Positions 10,961 to 22,523 of a stretch of 64,000 nt of DNA are shown in pieces. The first letter of the stretch is position 1, and the number at the start of each line of letters is the position of its first letter. The notes under the pieces were generated by a model. The model was not told where the DNA came from and did not search any database. It saw only the letters and a list, made by a program, of their open reading frames with translations. The position numbers and the translations under genes are program-made. The DNA comes from Triatoma infestans (Eukaryota > Arthropoda > Insecta > Hemiptera > Reduviidae): NCBI GenBank assembly GCA_011037195.1, contig JAAEAF010003560.1:1-64000 (forward strand), written 5' to 3'.

Positions 10961-13148
10961 CTAGGGTATGGTCGTGTTGTCCGGATGCTCTGTTCCAAAC
11001 TTATAACAGTTGTTTGAACGAAGGTCATTTTCCTAGTTGCTGGAAAATCGGTGAGCTGCGGTTGCTTCTGAAGAGTAGAGATAAGGACTTGGGCAATCCT
11101 AGGTCTTATCGTCCTATTTGTCTACTGTCCGTTTTAGGAAAGATTTTGGAACGATTATACTTACAAAAGTTAACTGGGATATATGTTAGGACAGGATTTG
11201 CGCAATGTACTCAGTATGGTTTTAAAAGAGGCTCATCCACGGAAGATGCAATTCACGCTTTAGTTAATTCGGTAAATTTAAACCAGAAATATGTTGCTGC
11301 AATATTGGTGGATATAATGGGAGCCTTTGACAGTCTTTGGAGGCATAGCCTTCTAGATCGTCTAAGGATGTTTAATTGCCCCTATAATTTGTATAAATTG
11401 ATTCAATCTTTTTTGACTGATAGGTCAGTTGTAGTGAGATCTAATTTTAAAATGGTTACGAAAACTGTTTCACGTGGTTGTCCTCAGGGCTCCATTTCGG
11501 GTCCTCATTTTTGGAATATGGTTTTTGATGATTTGCTTGCGACAGATATTCCGGGTGTTAGCCATAAAGTTGCCTATGCGGACGACTTAGCGTTGGTCGT
11601 GGCGGGAAACAGTAGGACACTAACTGGAATCAAATGCCTCTAGAGCTTTAGAGACTTTAATGTCGTGGTGTTGCCACAATAAGCTTGAAGTATCTTTGGG
11701 TAAAACAGTCGCAATTCTGTTGAAAGGAAACTTGGCAGTCACGCGACAGCCTTCTGTATATATTGGATCAAGTAGACTAAAATGGGTGATTCAGGCGAAA
11801 TATTTGGGAATCACATTAGACAGGAAGCTGAATTTTATACCTCATATTAGGGAGTTAAGAACCAAATCAAAAAAGTTAATCGGCCAACTCAGTCAGATTT
11901 ACCAGGAAGGAATGGGACCTGAAAAAAAGAACAATAAAAATAATGTACAGGAGTATCCTTCTGGCTCAGGTTGTATATGGTGCGTCGGTTTGGTATTCTA
12001 GGGTCACTAACTCTGTGGTCTTGAGGCATCTTTCTGCAATCCAGCGCTCAATCTTATTATTAATGGGCAGGTTTAGTAGAACGACTTCAACTGAGGCTCT
12101 TCAAGTTCTCACGGGCTGTCTCCCTATGGATTTGGAAGTCGTTAGGTCCGCGGCCAGATATTTTCTGAGAAAGCGTAGGAACTTTTCCTTTGCCGGTATA
12201 ACGGTGGAGGCGTTACCTATTCAGGCGGGGAGTAGTGATTTTGAGCTCTGGAGATTCCAACAGGAAAGTATAAAAATAGATGACGATTTACGGGAGAAAT
12301 GGAAAGCTCGTTGGGCTTCTTCGAGTAAGGGCAGGACAACCTTTCGTTTTGTTCCTGCAGGAGAGTGGTTCCCTCAGAGTTTTCTTACGCTGTAGCGCGA
12401 TTGGTGACAGGGCATGGTCTTTTGAATGGAAAGTGGTACGATATGGGGCTTGTGAATGATATTCGGTGTCACTGTGGAGAGCGCGAGTCCGCGGAGCATA
12501 TAATCTTTGACTGCCGGTTATATGAAGACTTAAGATTGCAAATGTTGGGAAAGATTGGATTTCATGTGGGACTAAATAATGAAAATCTTGGTCTGTTATT
12601 GGAAAATAAGTTTGCTTATGAAGCTTATAGTAAATTTGCGTCCGCGGCATTATCCAGAAGAGTTAACAATAGCTGGGTAGAGTAGGCGGAGTGAACGTGG
12701 GTTGATTGCATTATTTATTTATAGTTGTGAGTGTGGTATGAATGCGGTAAGATTAGGGTGTAGGATTATGTATTCGTATAATAGATATATTAGGATAGTT
12801 TAGTTGTGGCTCCCCTGGATTATCGAGTACAGTGGAACAGTTTTGTTTTGTAAATGGCTTGAGATGTAAATATTGTGAATGGGAAATGAAATGAATTGTT
12901 ACAGGCCAGTGGATTAGAAATATATTAATCGTTTACGAAGTATTTGGACCTTTTACTCAATATTTACTTAATATTTGATCTTTTACAGAATAGTGCATAG
13001 ACTAGGAATTTCTATCGGATAAAATTTTTGCCCCCGCGTCTATAGATTTGTATTATAAGTTGGTTGTACTGTGGACGGGCAGGGATAAGCGCGAGCTCCG
13101 GTACTGCCCTCTAGTGGGATTATTAAAAAAAAAAAAAAAAAAAAAAAG
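10961..13148 (+). mobile_element. 5'-truncated R1-like LINE with poly(A) and TSD
   Basis: Defined by a 13-bp duplication on each side, a 23-A tail at 13125-13147, and reverse transcriptase sequence starting abruptly at the left duplication. Such a structure is what target-primed reverse transcription leaves. The 3' UTR (12685-13124) has no open frame. The element is about 2.2 kb and lacks ORF1, endonuclease and the first reverse transcriptase motifs. Confidence 0.9.
10963..12684 (+). pseudogene. LINE ORF2: reverse transcriptase and C-terminal zinc motif
   Basis: Reverse transcriptase of a non-LTR retrotransposon, 5'-truncated. Motifs in order: SYRPICLLSVLGKILERL, AILVDIMGAFDSLW (motif A, catalytic Asp), SRGCPQGSISGPHFWN (motif B), AYADDLAL (motif C, both Asp present), AKYLGITLDRKLNF (thumb). 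The C-terminal domain has CHCGERESAEHIIFDC, the CCHC zinc motif, and no RNase H between it and the thumb, as in the R1 and CR1-type groups. The frame breaks three times: near 11620 just after YADD, near 11925, and near 12375. The ORF ends with a stop at 12682-12684. Residues before 10961 in the first open frame are flanking DNA, not the element. Confidence 0.9.
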
Positions 13149-13161
13149 AAGTGGCTGTTTC
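13149..13161. repeat. Target-site duplication, 3' copy (AAGTGGCTGTTTC)
   Basis: Perfect 13-bp match to 10948-10960, directly after the poly(A) tail plus one G. Similarity stops on either side. Confidence 0.85.
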
Positions 13162-14059
13162 TTGAAAATATAAACAATTTTTTTTCTAGGAGTTGCCGAA
13201 TAAAGCTTAACACGAAAATGTCCTTTCACCATAATGATCAGTTCCACAGTCTTTGTAATATTTAGGGCAAATAAGGATTTTATAAACATTCCAGCTTTGA
13301 AAAGAAAATATGGCGATTAAGAACTGTAAAAATTACAGTAACAAAAAGTCATGCGTATTAATGACCAGATTATTTTTTTTTTAATTGTATTGTTTTGTAT
13401 TTGCCAAAAATTTGTATCTCTTACTGGTGATTTTAGACTTCATGGCTGGAAAATAGAAAGTGAATAAAGTATTTGGTAGATAGGTATATCTAGGTCTCGC
13501 TGTGATATAGATTTTCTTACATTTCTCTTTGCTCACATTCACATAACTAAGAAAGACTGCTAGAATATTTCCTTATCCTATAGATACTGGTATTGTATTG
13601 TTTATCCACCGGGGACTAACAAATGTAAAAATGGAAATTATCTTTCCTTTGAGGATATACACTAGAATGATTGAATGGTTAGGGAAAGTAAGAGAAAACA
13701 AAGGTGATTTCTTAGTAATAAGCTCTTCGAATAGACAGTTTTCCTTTGTAGAACTAGTATAAATTGTAACTTCGAAATAAGGAAACATATTGATGAAGAT
13801 AATCCTGTAAATTAAAGAAAATTATTTAATTGTATACATTATATTATATTATATATAAAGTTGTTGTTCAAACTTTAGTGAAAATTGGAGACAATAAACA
13901 AGGGCTGAGACAGAAATAAACGAAAGAAATACAACAGGATCTAACCATGATGTCGGCGCGGGGGCAATGCTAGGAAACGTCAGGGATTTTTTGTGTGAAA
14001 GTGTACATCTTTTTTTGGACACCAACCGTTTTCAAGTCATATAATCATTTCTTTAAACA
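13162..14059. other. No gene seen
   Basis: AT-rich DNA with short open frames only (for example 13573-13788 minus), none with a recognisable motif. Confidence 0.4.
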
Positions 14060-14246
14060 AATCTGGTGTGAAACCCTCACACAAGTTCCTCTTACTTCAG
14101 TTTATCAAAATTTGCAATTGACAAATTTTTTAGTTAGTATACCACATTTAATGAAATTCGTCGTTTTTTTTTTTTTTTGGAAAAGATCGCGAAAATTGAA
14201 AACACTATTCAGTAAAACCGCACTTCCGGTTTACTAATTTTCATGA

Positions 14247-14328
14247 AAGTTACGAAGAAATTTGGTGAGGATCGGTCAAGAAAAAACATTCAATTATGCC
14301 AAATCCTCACCAAATTTCTTCATAACTT
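14247..14328. repeat. 26-bp inverted repeat (hairpin)
   Basis: AGTTACGAAGAAATTTGGTG at 14248-14267 is matched in reverse at 14308-14327 with one mismatch; the full arms are 14247-14272 and 14303-14328, separated by 30 bp. It lies inside repeat G copy 2 and is absent from the other copies I compared, so it is a private insertion or local inversion. Confidence 0.7.
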
Positions 14329-14474
14329 AATTCATCAACGGCCAACAAATTCTTTTATATTAGGAAGCTGAGTGAGTATTTTTCTTGAAAGTCAGAAGTC
14401 TGGCAATCTATAATGGAGTTGAGGAGGAGAGAAATTAGGATTGATTAATTAAACGAGATCTGAAGACACTGTTA

Positions 14475-14702
14475 TAATATGGCTATTAGCTTACACAAAT
14501 TGCACTGGACTATAATGATTTATAGAATAAAAGGTGGGAGTAGAGATATGACACGATGCGATGTATGTGGTTGAATCTGATAGATTGATCTCTCACTGAC
14601 TTATATACAGGTTCTACCCACTCTAGCCTGCTTAAGTCAGAGAGTACCAGAGAGAGTCTGTTTTTCTCTTAGTCGGGCTTGGCTCTCTCTCTAGCCGTTA
14701 CA
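14475..14702 (-). mobile_element. Possible solo LTR (TGTAACG end)
   Basis: Read on the minus strand it starts TGTAACGGCTAG at 14702 and has a TATA-like CTGTATATAAGTC about 90 bp in, followed by AT-rich sequence, like an LTR promoter. It starts like the LTR ending at 16021. The far end is uncertain. One candidate is ATAACA near 14475. Another is near 14413, where AATCTAT matches the flank at 14703-14709 and could be a duplication. No internal retroelement genes are present. Confidence 0.35.
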
Positions 14703-15192
14703 AATCTATTTATTTCTAATTAATTTTGTCTAAATCGTAGAATCAACTAAGATGGTACTTTAGAAACAGACATAACCCTAACCCTACCTCAAAAGCCCCC
14801 TTAAGTGAGTTTACCAGCAGAAATGTTTCAGATAAAAGTTGTACTTAATATTATTTAGATGATAGAATTGTGTAATAAACTGAAATACCGCTTTGGAGAA
14901 AAATCCAACCTCACCCCTTCCCCCGAAAAGTGCCCATAAATGTATTTAACCGGAGAAATGTTTAGAATAAGAATTGTAGATCTTTATAAGTTTTGTTGAT
15001 ATAGAAAAGAAAATTGTTGGAGCCATTTCCGAGAAAATCCCAAAAGAGTGAAAAAAAAAAAATTAGTGGAAGTGGCACTTCCGGTTGGGAATTTTAGTCG
15101 GATAACGTACTATCTACTCACATGCTGATACCTAAACAGAATATCAAGTTTCAAGTTTCTGCGATTTTTCATTTTTGAGCTATGCTGTTCAA

Positions 15193-15225
<33 letters not shown>

Positions 15226-15635
15226 GATACTTCATACCATTTTCTAAAAACCACTTTTTTGGACTCAGGGGACCTCAAAACGGATACTTCCAGTGAAAAC
15301 TAATATCGAACATTTGATACGATTACAATACTTAGAGTAAATAATTAGTATCGAAGTTTTACGAAGTTTAACTTTATATTTCCCCTCATGAAGGTCAAAT
15401 TTAAATAATCTTCCCCCTTTTTAAAACCCATTGGGCCATTCAAACTTCTCTCCAAGACGGAGCGTTGTATCCTAAGTAGTCTGAACATCGCACTTTAAAG
15501 AAGACATCCGAAGATGGGCGAACGACCTCATTCAGGTTACCCAAAATGAAGCAATGATAACAGAAAAAGTCCTCTGTGGTACAAAATGAATTTATCATGC
15601 CCTGCCTAATTCCTCTTTCTGTTTGTCTATATTTT

Positions 15636-16021
15636 TGTAAAGTTTTTCCCTCTAAACTAGCTACTGTATTAGTTTTAAGTTTGGTTCGTATAGATAAAAT
15701 ACTCTAAACTTCAATAAGAAACACACAATTTATTGTTATACACAATAAATTACAAAATACGACACTTAATAATAATTACTTCACAGTTTAAACCACAAAA
15801 GTTCACTTTTTATACACTTTTCACCAACTAGTGGCTTCGTTTGTAACTGGAAAAACTCTCACAAATCTCTGAGGTCCCTCTATTTATACCGGTAGAGAAC
15901 CTTCTAGAATCTTCTCAATTCTTCCAGAGAGAACTAGAGCGCCGCCATCGCTTGCTGCGGTCACTAAGAGAACCTTAGGTACCTGCCTTCTCTCCTAGAT
16001 GGCACCACTGGCTGCGTTACA
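15636..16021 (-). mobile_element. Probable solo LTR
   Basis: On the minus strand it begins TGTAACGCAGCC (16021) and ends CTTTACA (15636), giving TGTAA/TTACA inverted termini. It has a GC-richer first half, a TATA box in CGGTATAAATAGAGG (about 15880-15895), and AATAAA near 15745, the order U3-R-U5. No clear target-site duplication is visible, so boundaries are approximate. No gag or pol flanks it. Confidence 0.55.
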
Positions 16022-17329
16022 ATATATATACATATCATTAGTTGAAAGTTATAATTTTTTATTCCAAAGCTTATATATAATTATTTTATCTGCCAATTAT
16101 CATTGTTAATATCCACAATTGGTTGGTCTCTGATAATTCTTTCTTCCATTCAAATCCCAAAATTACAATGGCCTGCTACAGTTTTTAATGCAGCAACAAA
16201 TTGATTCCCTCCTCAGATTGAGTCCATTTCCATGAGATTTCTTCTAGACACGGTCACTGTTTCGGATAAGTGAGCTTTTGATTTGGTGTACTAAATACAA
16301 AAGTTTATCAATTAAATGTACATAAGATGTTTCAATTCCCTTTATCGGCCACAATGATCTACCAAAATTTTAAAAAGTTATGAGTCATCAACAAATTTCT
16401 TTTAATTATCCGTATTATATTTCTGATTGTAAACTTCATTTCCTAAACTACGACTCCACCCATTCCTCCATATTGCCACTGACTTTGACTGAGCCAATTA
16501 TAATAAGAATTTTTTTTTATACTGAAATTAAAATAAATATTTAGTTACATACAGTAGGTAAGCGTATGTGATTTTAATAAAAATAAATAAATAAATAATA
16601 AATAAATATATTTTTAACTTATGTGAAAATAATTATATTTTGTCGATATAACAGGCCCATAATATATATAGACAGGTTGAATAATTAATCTTTTTCTGAT
16701 CTCAATTTGCTGGAAACTTTATCCCTCAATGGTCGTTAATCAAATTACTTCTAAACTAGGTATTCAATATAATCCCAAGAATCCACTTAATTATATATTA
16801 TTTTTTTATTAAATTAGAAACTAGCTAAGTCAGCTGGAAGGACTGATTATATTTCCAGACCACCATTTGTGAAATATTACTTCTTCTTTTTTTGTAATAT
16901 GAATTGAATATATTACTGTTTATCTTCTGTCTATATATTGCTCTCTTTGGACATTAGCTTCCTACATTAGTCGCCCATAAATTAGACCCTCTAAAGCTGA
17001 AACAATACAGGCAATATATAGAGTGGTTAGTGCAGAGCGGTGAGGTGGGTGATGGGCATCCCTCTTTCCTGTAGAGGGCTCCGTTGGTTGTACGCTAGGC
17101 TTAATTTTCTCTCCTTTATTTATGATTGGCTATTGGATGACGAGGTCTTCGTCTTCCCTCCCACTGCCTCGTTGCTGATGTTGCAGCCTTGTTTTGGTGT
17201 GTAAACTGTTAAATATTTTTCATTTTCTGTTACTCTCCTTTCTCAGAGCAAGGGGAGCCATGTTCTGCTCAGACGGAATCCATCATCACTTTTCAAACAG
17301 TTTTCCTCTTTTTCAATTTCTACTGTCTC

Positions 17330-17584
17330 TCTTACGAAACGTTCGTAAATATTTGCTCATTTGGGCAAGGACTTTGGTGTTCTCAATATTTGTTGCATGC
17401 CACTTGTGGTCGAATGCTCTGCATGTGCAGACTGTTCGGTTTTGTTAAGTTTGACAAATTGTATGTGTTCTTTACGGAGCTTAGTGAATAACTTTTTATT
17501 CTGTCGTATGTATTTTTCTTCCCAACAGCAAGAATCATACAGACCCCACTTTTTTTTAGTGCATTCAACGATTTTACACATCAA
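17330..17584 (-). pseudogene. GIY-YIG endonuclease fragment of a PLE
   Basis: The PLE C-terminal endonuclease normally makes the first-strand nick for target-primed insertion. The minus-strand frame 17584-17357 reads a degenerate GIY segment (WGLYDS), a degenerate YIG segment (KYIRQNKK), then LRKEHIQFVKLNKTEQSAHA followed by EHSTTSG, which matches the usual R..EH...V.LN...SA.AEH....GH pattern. After a frameshift near 17400 it continues NIENTKVLAQMSKYLRTF and RKRDSRN, the usual KVLA...Y..R..RE segment. The conserved Gly of YIG is Arg. About 85 residues remain. Confidence 0.6.
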
Positions 17585-17719
17585 AACAATGCTGCAACTT
17601 CAGCCACGAACAGCTGTCTACAGAAGAGAAGGGGAAGCTAAAGCTCACCTCACCGCTGCTCTACACTACCCACCCTATATCTTGTCAGTTTTTATTTTAG
17701 CTTATAAGGCGACAGTGCC

Positions 17720-17750
17720 CTGAAGAAGCCTATTGCAATATGGGCGAAAC
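17720..17750 (+). ncRNA. Hammerhead-like core in PLE end
   Basis: CTGAAGA at 17720-17726, a stem II formed by GCCTAT and ATGGGC (17728-17745) and GAAAC at 17746-17750. As at 9733, there is one extra base between the CTGANGA box and stem II. Stem III and a cleavage site are not convincing here, so this is weaker than the 9.7-kb motif. Confidence 0.35.
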
Positions 17751-19149
17751 GAAGATTTACAAAAACCTGTCCTAAGTGTTTTACATGACAATGGCCGTGG
17801 AAGCCTGAAAGATAATACAATTGCATAGACACTCAGCGGTTTTTAGGCCAATGAAATAAACGATAGCGTTTCAAGGGAGAAATTGAAATTTTGGTACCCA
17901 CTACAAAACTTGGTGTAGAAAACTTGGAATGTTTTGAAAGAGAGAAACACATTTTCATTTAGCATCATTGGTATTTGATTTTGCATTGGTATTGCATATC
18001 AAAGAAATCGTAAAATTATTAAAAAATTCGAAATTGCTTTTTATATTTTATTTAAATAATTTTTTCTACAACAGCTGACTATAACAGTTTTTTAATCTCT
18101 TGAGATTAAAAAGTGTTGGTACCATTTAATTAAACACATTATATGGTTTGGATAAAATTGCTGAAATATAGTAACAATATTTAAACAAAGTAGAAAGCTA
18201 GAGTTGTTTTAAGATTATAAAATCAATTTTAAAATAAACATAATATCAGAAAACATAAAATAATTTTAATTTATCCCAATGATCTGCAGCCTTTCTAAAA
18301 CAAACATAATCTTCCTCTTCTCAATTGGCAACATTCTTCTAGGGGAGGTACCTGAAATGTTATTGGCGTGTTGTTGTTTGTAGTGGCTTGAGCGGTTTTG
18401 TAAAAGGGCTTGTGAGTATATATGTTTAAGATTGAAGTAATAAGAAACTATTAAGAAAACACAGGTAGATTAAATTAAATATATTATCTTTAAAGAAATT
18501 TAAATGCTTTTCAATAACACAGCAATATTAATTAATTTAGTGCATTTAGTTGGAATAAACTCTTATGTTATAACTTAAACTGGCACAATCCTGATGTGTT
18601 CTGCTACGGTGTCTAGCTCAGACTATCTTGAAGGAATGTCTTCTCATTGTTGTTTCAAATCTTACCCTGTGAGATGAAGTGGTAGACAATGCCATCAAGT
18701 TCATGAACTCTAAAAGAAATAGTGGTCTTCTACTTGAATATTCCTTTTGCAAGGGAATGTCACATTTTCTTGATATTTTTTATTTTTTTAAATTAAATAT
18801 ATTTTTATACTTCTTGCATCCATCTCATACCTTAAGTATATGGGGGGTTGGTTTAAGTATATGTTGTCAAGTATGTTTTAAACCCTTTTTTAAAAACTTT
18901 TAACTGAGGTAAAAAAATGTAATATTTACAGCGAGATTTGAGTCCTTTTACAACTCTTATTCAGTTGCCAAACTTGCTCTACCGTTCAGATTTTTTAGTG
19001 TAATTTTGTTTTAATTTTTTTAAGATTTGGATTTCCTGGATAAAATTACAAATAAGTACGCGGAAATGTATATTGTAAATATGCGAAGTTCAAAGAAAAT
19101 CGCAAAAAATAAAAATAAAAACAAAAATCTTCGGTTGGACGGATTTGGA

Positions 19150-19370
19150 CTGAAACCTTAATATCTGCATTACTGATGGCATCTTTACAGAAGTTAAGCT
19201 AGAATTTTTGGGTTATTATTTTATCCTCACTCACAATACTCAAACACAGACCAATTGATAAGAACCCTTTATACTAGTTCTGGTGACCTCAAAAAGAAAC
19301 TTTGTTCATACTAGTTCTGGAGACCTCAAAAAATATTATATTTCTGGTGAAAACTTAATTTGGAGAATGT
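19150..19370 (-). repeat. Repeat G fragment
   Basis: Contains GACCTCAAAAAATATTATAT followed by TTCTGGTGAAAAC, the reverse of the repeat G block (GTTTTCACCGGAAATA...TTTTGAGGTC), with an upstream degenerate CTCACTCACAATACTCAAAC run where the GT tract lies in other copies. Strongly diverged. Confidence 0.5.
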
Positions 19371-20500
19371 ATGTGCGTCATTTTCTCTAAATAGAATTTT
19401 TTTTGTCTTTTTTTAATCCTATTTCTTTGTTGGTTTCGTTATCCAACACTTCTGTTCTAATCGCACGAATGTATCGACCTATTTGTTTTCAGGCCTGCCA
19501 GATAAGTAGTCAGCTCTCTTTTGTTGACTATTTCTTCTGGACTTGCCCCAGAAGAAATTGTCAGTTTGAAGTTAAATCCGGAGATTTCGCTGATCAGTGC
19601 TACCTATCCACTTACACTGGAAAGTATTGATGATTCCTGCAGCATGAGAAGAGGTTCAATTTTGTTGAAGCCACCGACCCTTTTTAATTTCTAGACATGT
19701 ATATTCTAAAATAAGTGTAAGAACAATTTTCAAGAAATATAGTTGTCTTTCACTTGTCAAAATATCTTTATATTACCTTTAATATATGAAGATATTGTTG
19801 TCGAAAAAAAGAATTGATCAATTCCAAAAATTTATATTAAAGTGGTGATTGATTCCTCATTTACATACACCCTTTGATTTCCATAATAATAAAGTTCATA
19901 ATGGAATATTTATAAATTAAAATTAAGTAATTTCTAAGTAAAAATTAAGTAATTAACAAATTAAGTTTAATATCTTAATATAGGCCACCTTAATAATACT
20001 GTTTCTACCTTCATAATATCTGAATAACCAATATAATAGAATGTAATTACCCTAATGATAGAATAATTTTAATTTAATTAAAATAATAGAATGTTTTAAG
20101 AGACTAATTCAAAATGCATCCTATACATTCACTATCCAAAAAAATATTTAGTACTAGCTGTAAACGTGAAGTTTATGGCGATGGCATAATTCGGCATTAT
20201 GAAAAAATTATGTCATTTTTGATATGTAAAATTCGGTTATAAGCTACTTTTCCTGAATACGTAACATTCTTTTTTACCAAAAATAATTCTAATTAATTAA
20301 TTTTATATATTTAGTTAAACAAATTGTATCTTAATGTTGAATCTTATAAATAAACTAATATTTTTTTTTTTTAAATTATATACATTTGTAATATTTGGGC
20401 ACTAAATGTTTGTTCTGTAAATGTTTGAATCATTTTTAAAACCGTTGGTGCTAAGAGCTTTATTTTTGTCAAGTTTCGTCATCTAACAAAACCATAAGGG

Positions 20501-20740
20501 AAGGGATTAGCTCAATGGTTAGCGCACTGGACTCCCAAGCGGAGGACCCGGGTTCGAATCCAGCTGTGCTGCCCTTAGATTTTTTTCTTCCTAGGATCTC
20601 CTACACCTTACTGTCCGGTGATGGACAGTGTTGTCTGTAACGAGAGAACACTTTCCGGAGGCCGGCAGTGCGCTGAGAAAGCTCCGGCGCCAATGACCAT
20701 AGATACTGATGCGCCTTAAATTATAAAAAAAGAGAAAAAA
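20501..20740 (+). repeat. tRNA-derived SINE, copy 1
   Basis: The head is tRNA-like: AAGGGAT acceptor strand, box A TAGCTCAATGGTTAGCG (from 20508), box B GGTTCGAATCC (20551-20561), and CCCTT closing the acceptor. These are internal RNA polymerase III promoter boxes. The body then runs on for about 165 bp (CCGGTGATGGACAGTGTTGT, CCGGAGGCCGGCAGTGC, GGCGCCAATGACCATAG) to an A-rich tail. The anticodon arm does not fold well, and the body is shared with copies at 27478 and 50807, so this is a SINE and not a functional tRNA gene. Confidence 0.85.
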
Positions 20741-21221
20741 ATTCCAAACACTCTATCCCTTTCTCTTCAGCGCTGACTTCAGCACAGTACAAGGTTTCTT
20801 CCAGCACAACAATTAATTGGTGTGCAAACGGAAGGTAAATTACTTACAAACAAAAGAGAAACATTTTTGAATTGATATTTGACATTACTTTGACAAGTAG
20901 CCGCTCTTATTAGCAAAGGATTGGGCTCGACTTAGTTAAGAGGCATTTCTTTCATATTTCAAATTTGGCACTGAAGTTGTGCGAAATTAGAAAATCATGC
21001 ATGGTAGAATATGACAAATTAATTCATCGCCCATGGCGTCGTCAAACACGGATCAAACACTCTTGCTCATACCGGGGTTCGAGTAGTAAAGGAGGCGGCA
21101 TCATTTTTTTAAGTTGTTGACCAACAATTACTTCGTTTACTTCAAAAAGCAAATTCACCGTGCTTTATTTTTTTTAATCTTCAATAATTTCTAAATAAAA
21201 TCATGTTTTTTAAAAAAAAAA

Positions 21222-21870
21222 ATCTGGTGTGAAACACTCACACAACTTTCTCTTACCGCAGTTTACATAGTTCTAATTAATTTATTTATACGGAATTACT
21301 CAGTTACAAAAATTCACATTTGAAAATTAACGCAAGTGCATTCGAAATTATAATAAGTCACAAAATGTCGTATTTCCGGTACACCGATTTTCTTCAAACT
21401 TGGAATTTTGATAACTTCTTATTAATATTGATTGCATAGATGAAGAATCGTATAATATATTGAAATGGCAATTTAGAAAAAAAACAAACCTAAAGTCTAC
21501 CCTCTCCAGAACCTCCTAAATTGAATCCCCCCCCCCCGTATCAAGTTATGGAGTTTTTCAGAAAAAAATAATCAAATATGTGTAGCTTTTTTTTTCAGTA
21601 GTGCCTAACGCTTGAAGGATTTTAACTCCAAGCATCACTGACACGTACCCTGTGGTAGCTACCAGTAGAGCCCAAAAGGGAATATTTAAGTTTCAGCTTT
21701 CTATGATATTCTGTATTTGAGTTATGCTCACCACAACTACACACAAACTAACAGACTAATTTCTAAAAACCACGACTTCATATACGAGAGATATCAAAGT
21801 GTATATTTCCGGTGAAATCAAAATTTCGAAACTTTGGCAAGGAAACTTTACTTCCGCTTCTTATTAACGA
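21222..21870 (-). repeat. Repeat G, copy 3
   Basis: Minus-strand copy: end block ATCTGGTGTGAAACACTCAC at 21222, module blocks (TATTTCCGGTACACCGATTT near 21370), a C run at about 21528, and the other end (TATTTCCGGTGAAATC, then AAACTTTACTTCCGCTTCTT) to about 21870. Faces copy 4 head to head. Confidence 0.7.
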
Positions 21871-22523
21871 AAAAATAAAACTTATTACAATATTTAGCCA
21901 AGTTTAATTAGCGTTTTATTCAATAAACTATTAAGTTCATTTTTAATTAATAAAAATTTTTCATTAGTAATTTCATCATTATATAAATATGGGGCTGATT
22001 TCTTCCTGGGAAGACACTTTTAGTTCATTTACCTCATTAACAAACTCTTGATTCTTGCAATAATTTCTAATAATTATTTTACCGTTAACCGATAGTATTA
22101 AACAATATTAAATATCCTACTATTAAATAATTATTGTATTCTCGCGTGCATCATTAGCATAGACATTTTTATTTATAAATGCGATAATGAATATTAATTA
22201 TTATTACTACGAAAATTTATTCACATAGATCTATTTTAAGACGAATAATTTGGTAGATATGTTCTGATATTTGATGAAAAACAACTTAGACTTTGCAACA
22301 GAACTTATTTGTACCAGTGTTGTCAGATTGGATTTTCAGCAAACATTACTTAGTTGCTTTTCAACTCGCCAGGGAAATATAAGGAGGTCAACAGGTTTCT
22401 TAAGATAAAGTAAACAGATACTTTTTGTTTATACTTGTGTTTATTTCCTAATAAGATTGTATTTAGAATTATCAACTTTCAGCTGTTATGTTTTATTTTT
22501 TATTTTATCCTTTTTTTTTTACT

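Larger units (their letters stand above)
14060..15340 (-). repeat. Repeat G, copy 2, carrying an LTR-like insert
   Basis: Minus-strand copy. The end block (ATCTGGTGTGAAACCCTCAC) is at 14060 and the other end (GATACGATTACAATACTTAG) near 15317-15336. Module blocks are near 14890-15120, and the CA/GT microsatellite is at about 15195-15220. It is longer than other copies because of an LTR-like block ending at 14702 and a local inverted repeat at 14247-14328. Confidence 0.7.
17015..17830 (-). mobile_element. Penelope-like element remnant
   Basis: Contains a decayed GIY-YIG endonuclease fragment on the minus strand, an inverted repeat (17015-17053 against 17644-17680; GGTGAGGTG and AGTGTAGAGC-like blocks), and on the plus strand at 17720-17750 a hammerhead-like core. 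GIY-YIG plus terminal hammerheads is the signature of PLEs (family knowledge). The reverse transcriptase is not seen. The segment 17770-17805 (AAGTGTTTTACATGACAATG) recurs at 49297-49320. Confidence 0.6.

Noticed and set aside
14774..14790. CCCTAACCCTA looks like telomeric repeat.
   Set aside because: Only about two units inside a diverged repeat G copy, and other copies lack it.
15510..15535. CCGAAGATGGGCGAACGACC resembles a hammerhead.
   Set aside because: Both conserved boxes are broken (CCGAAGA and GAAC) and no stem II can form.
20501..20575. A possible tRNA gene.
   Set aside because: The A and B boxes are good, but the anticodon stem does not pair, and the unit continues into a shared SINE body with an A-rich tail.
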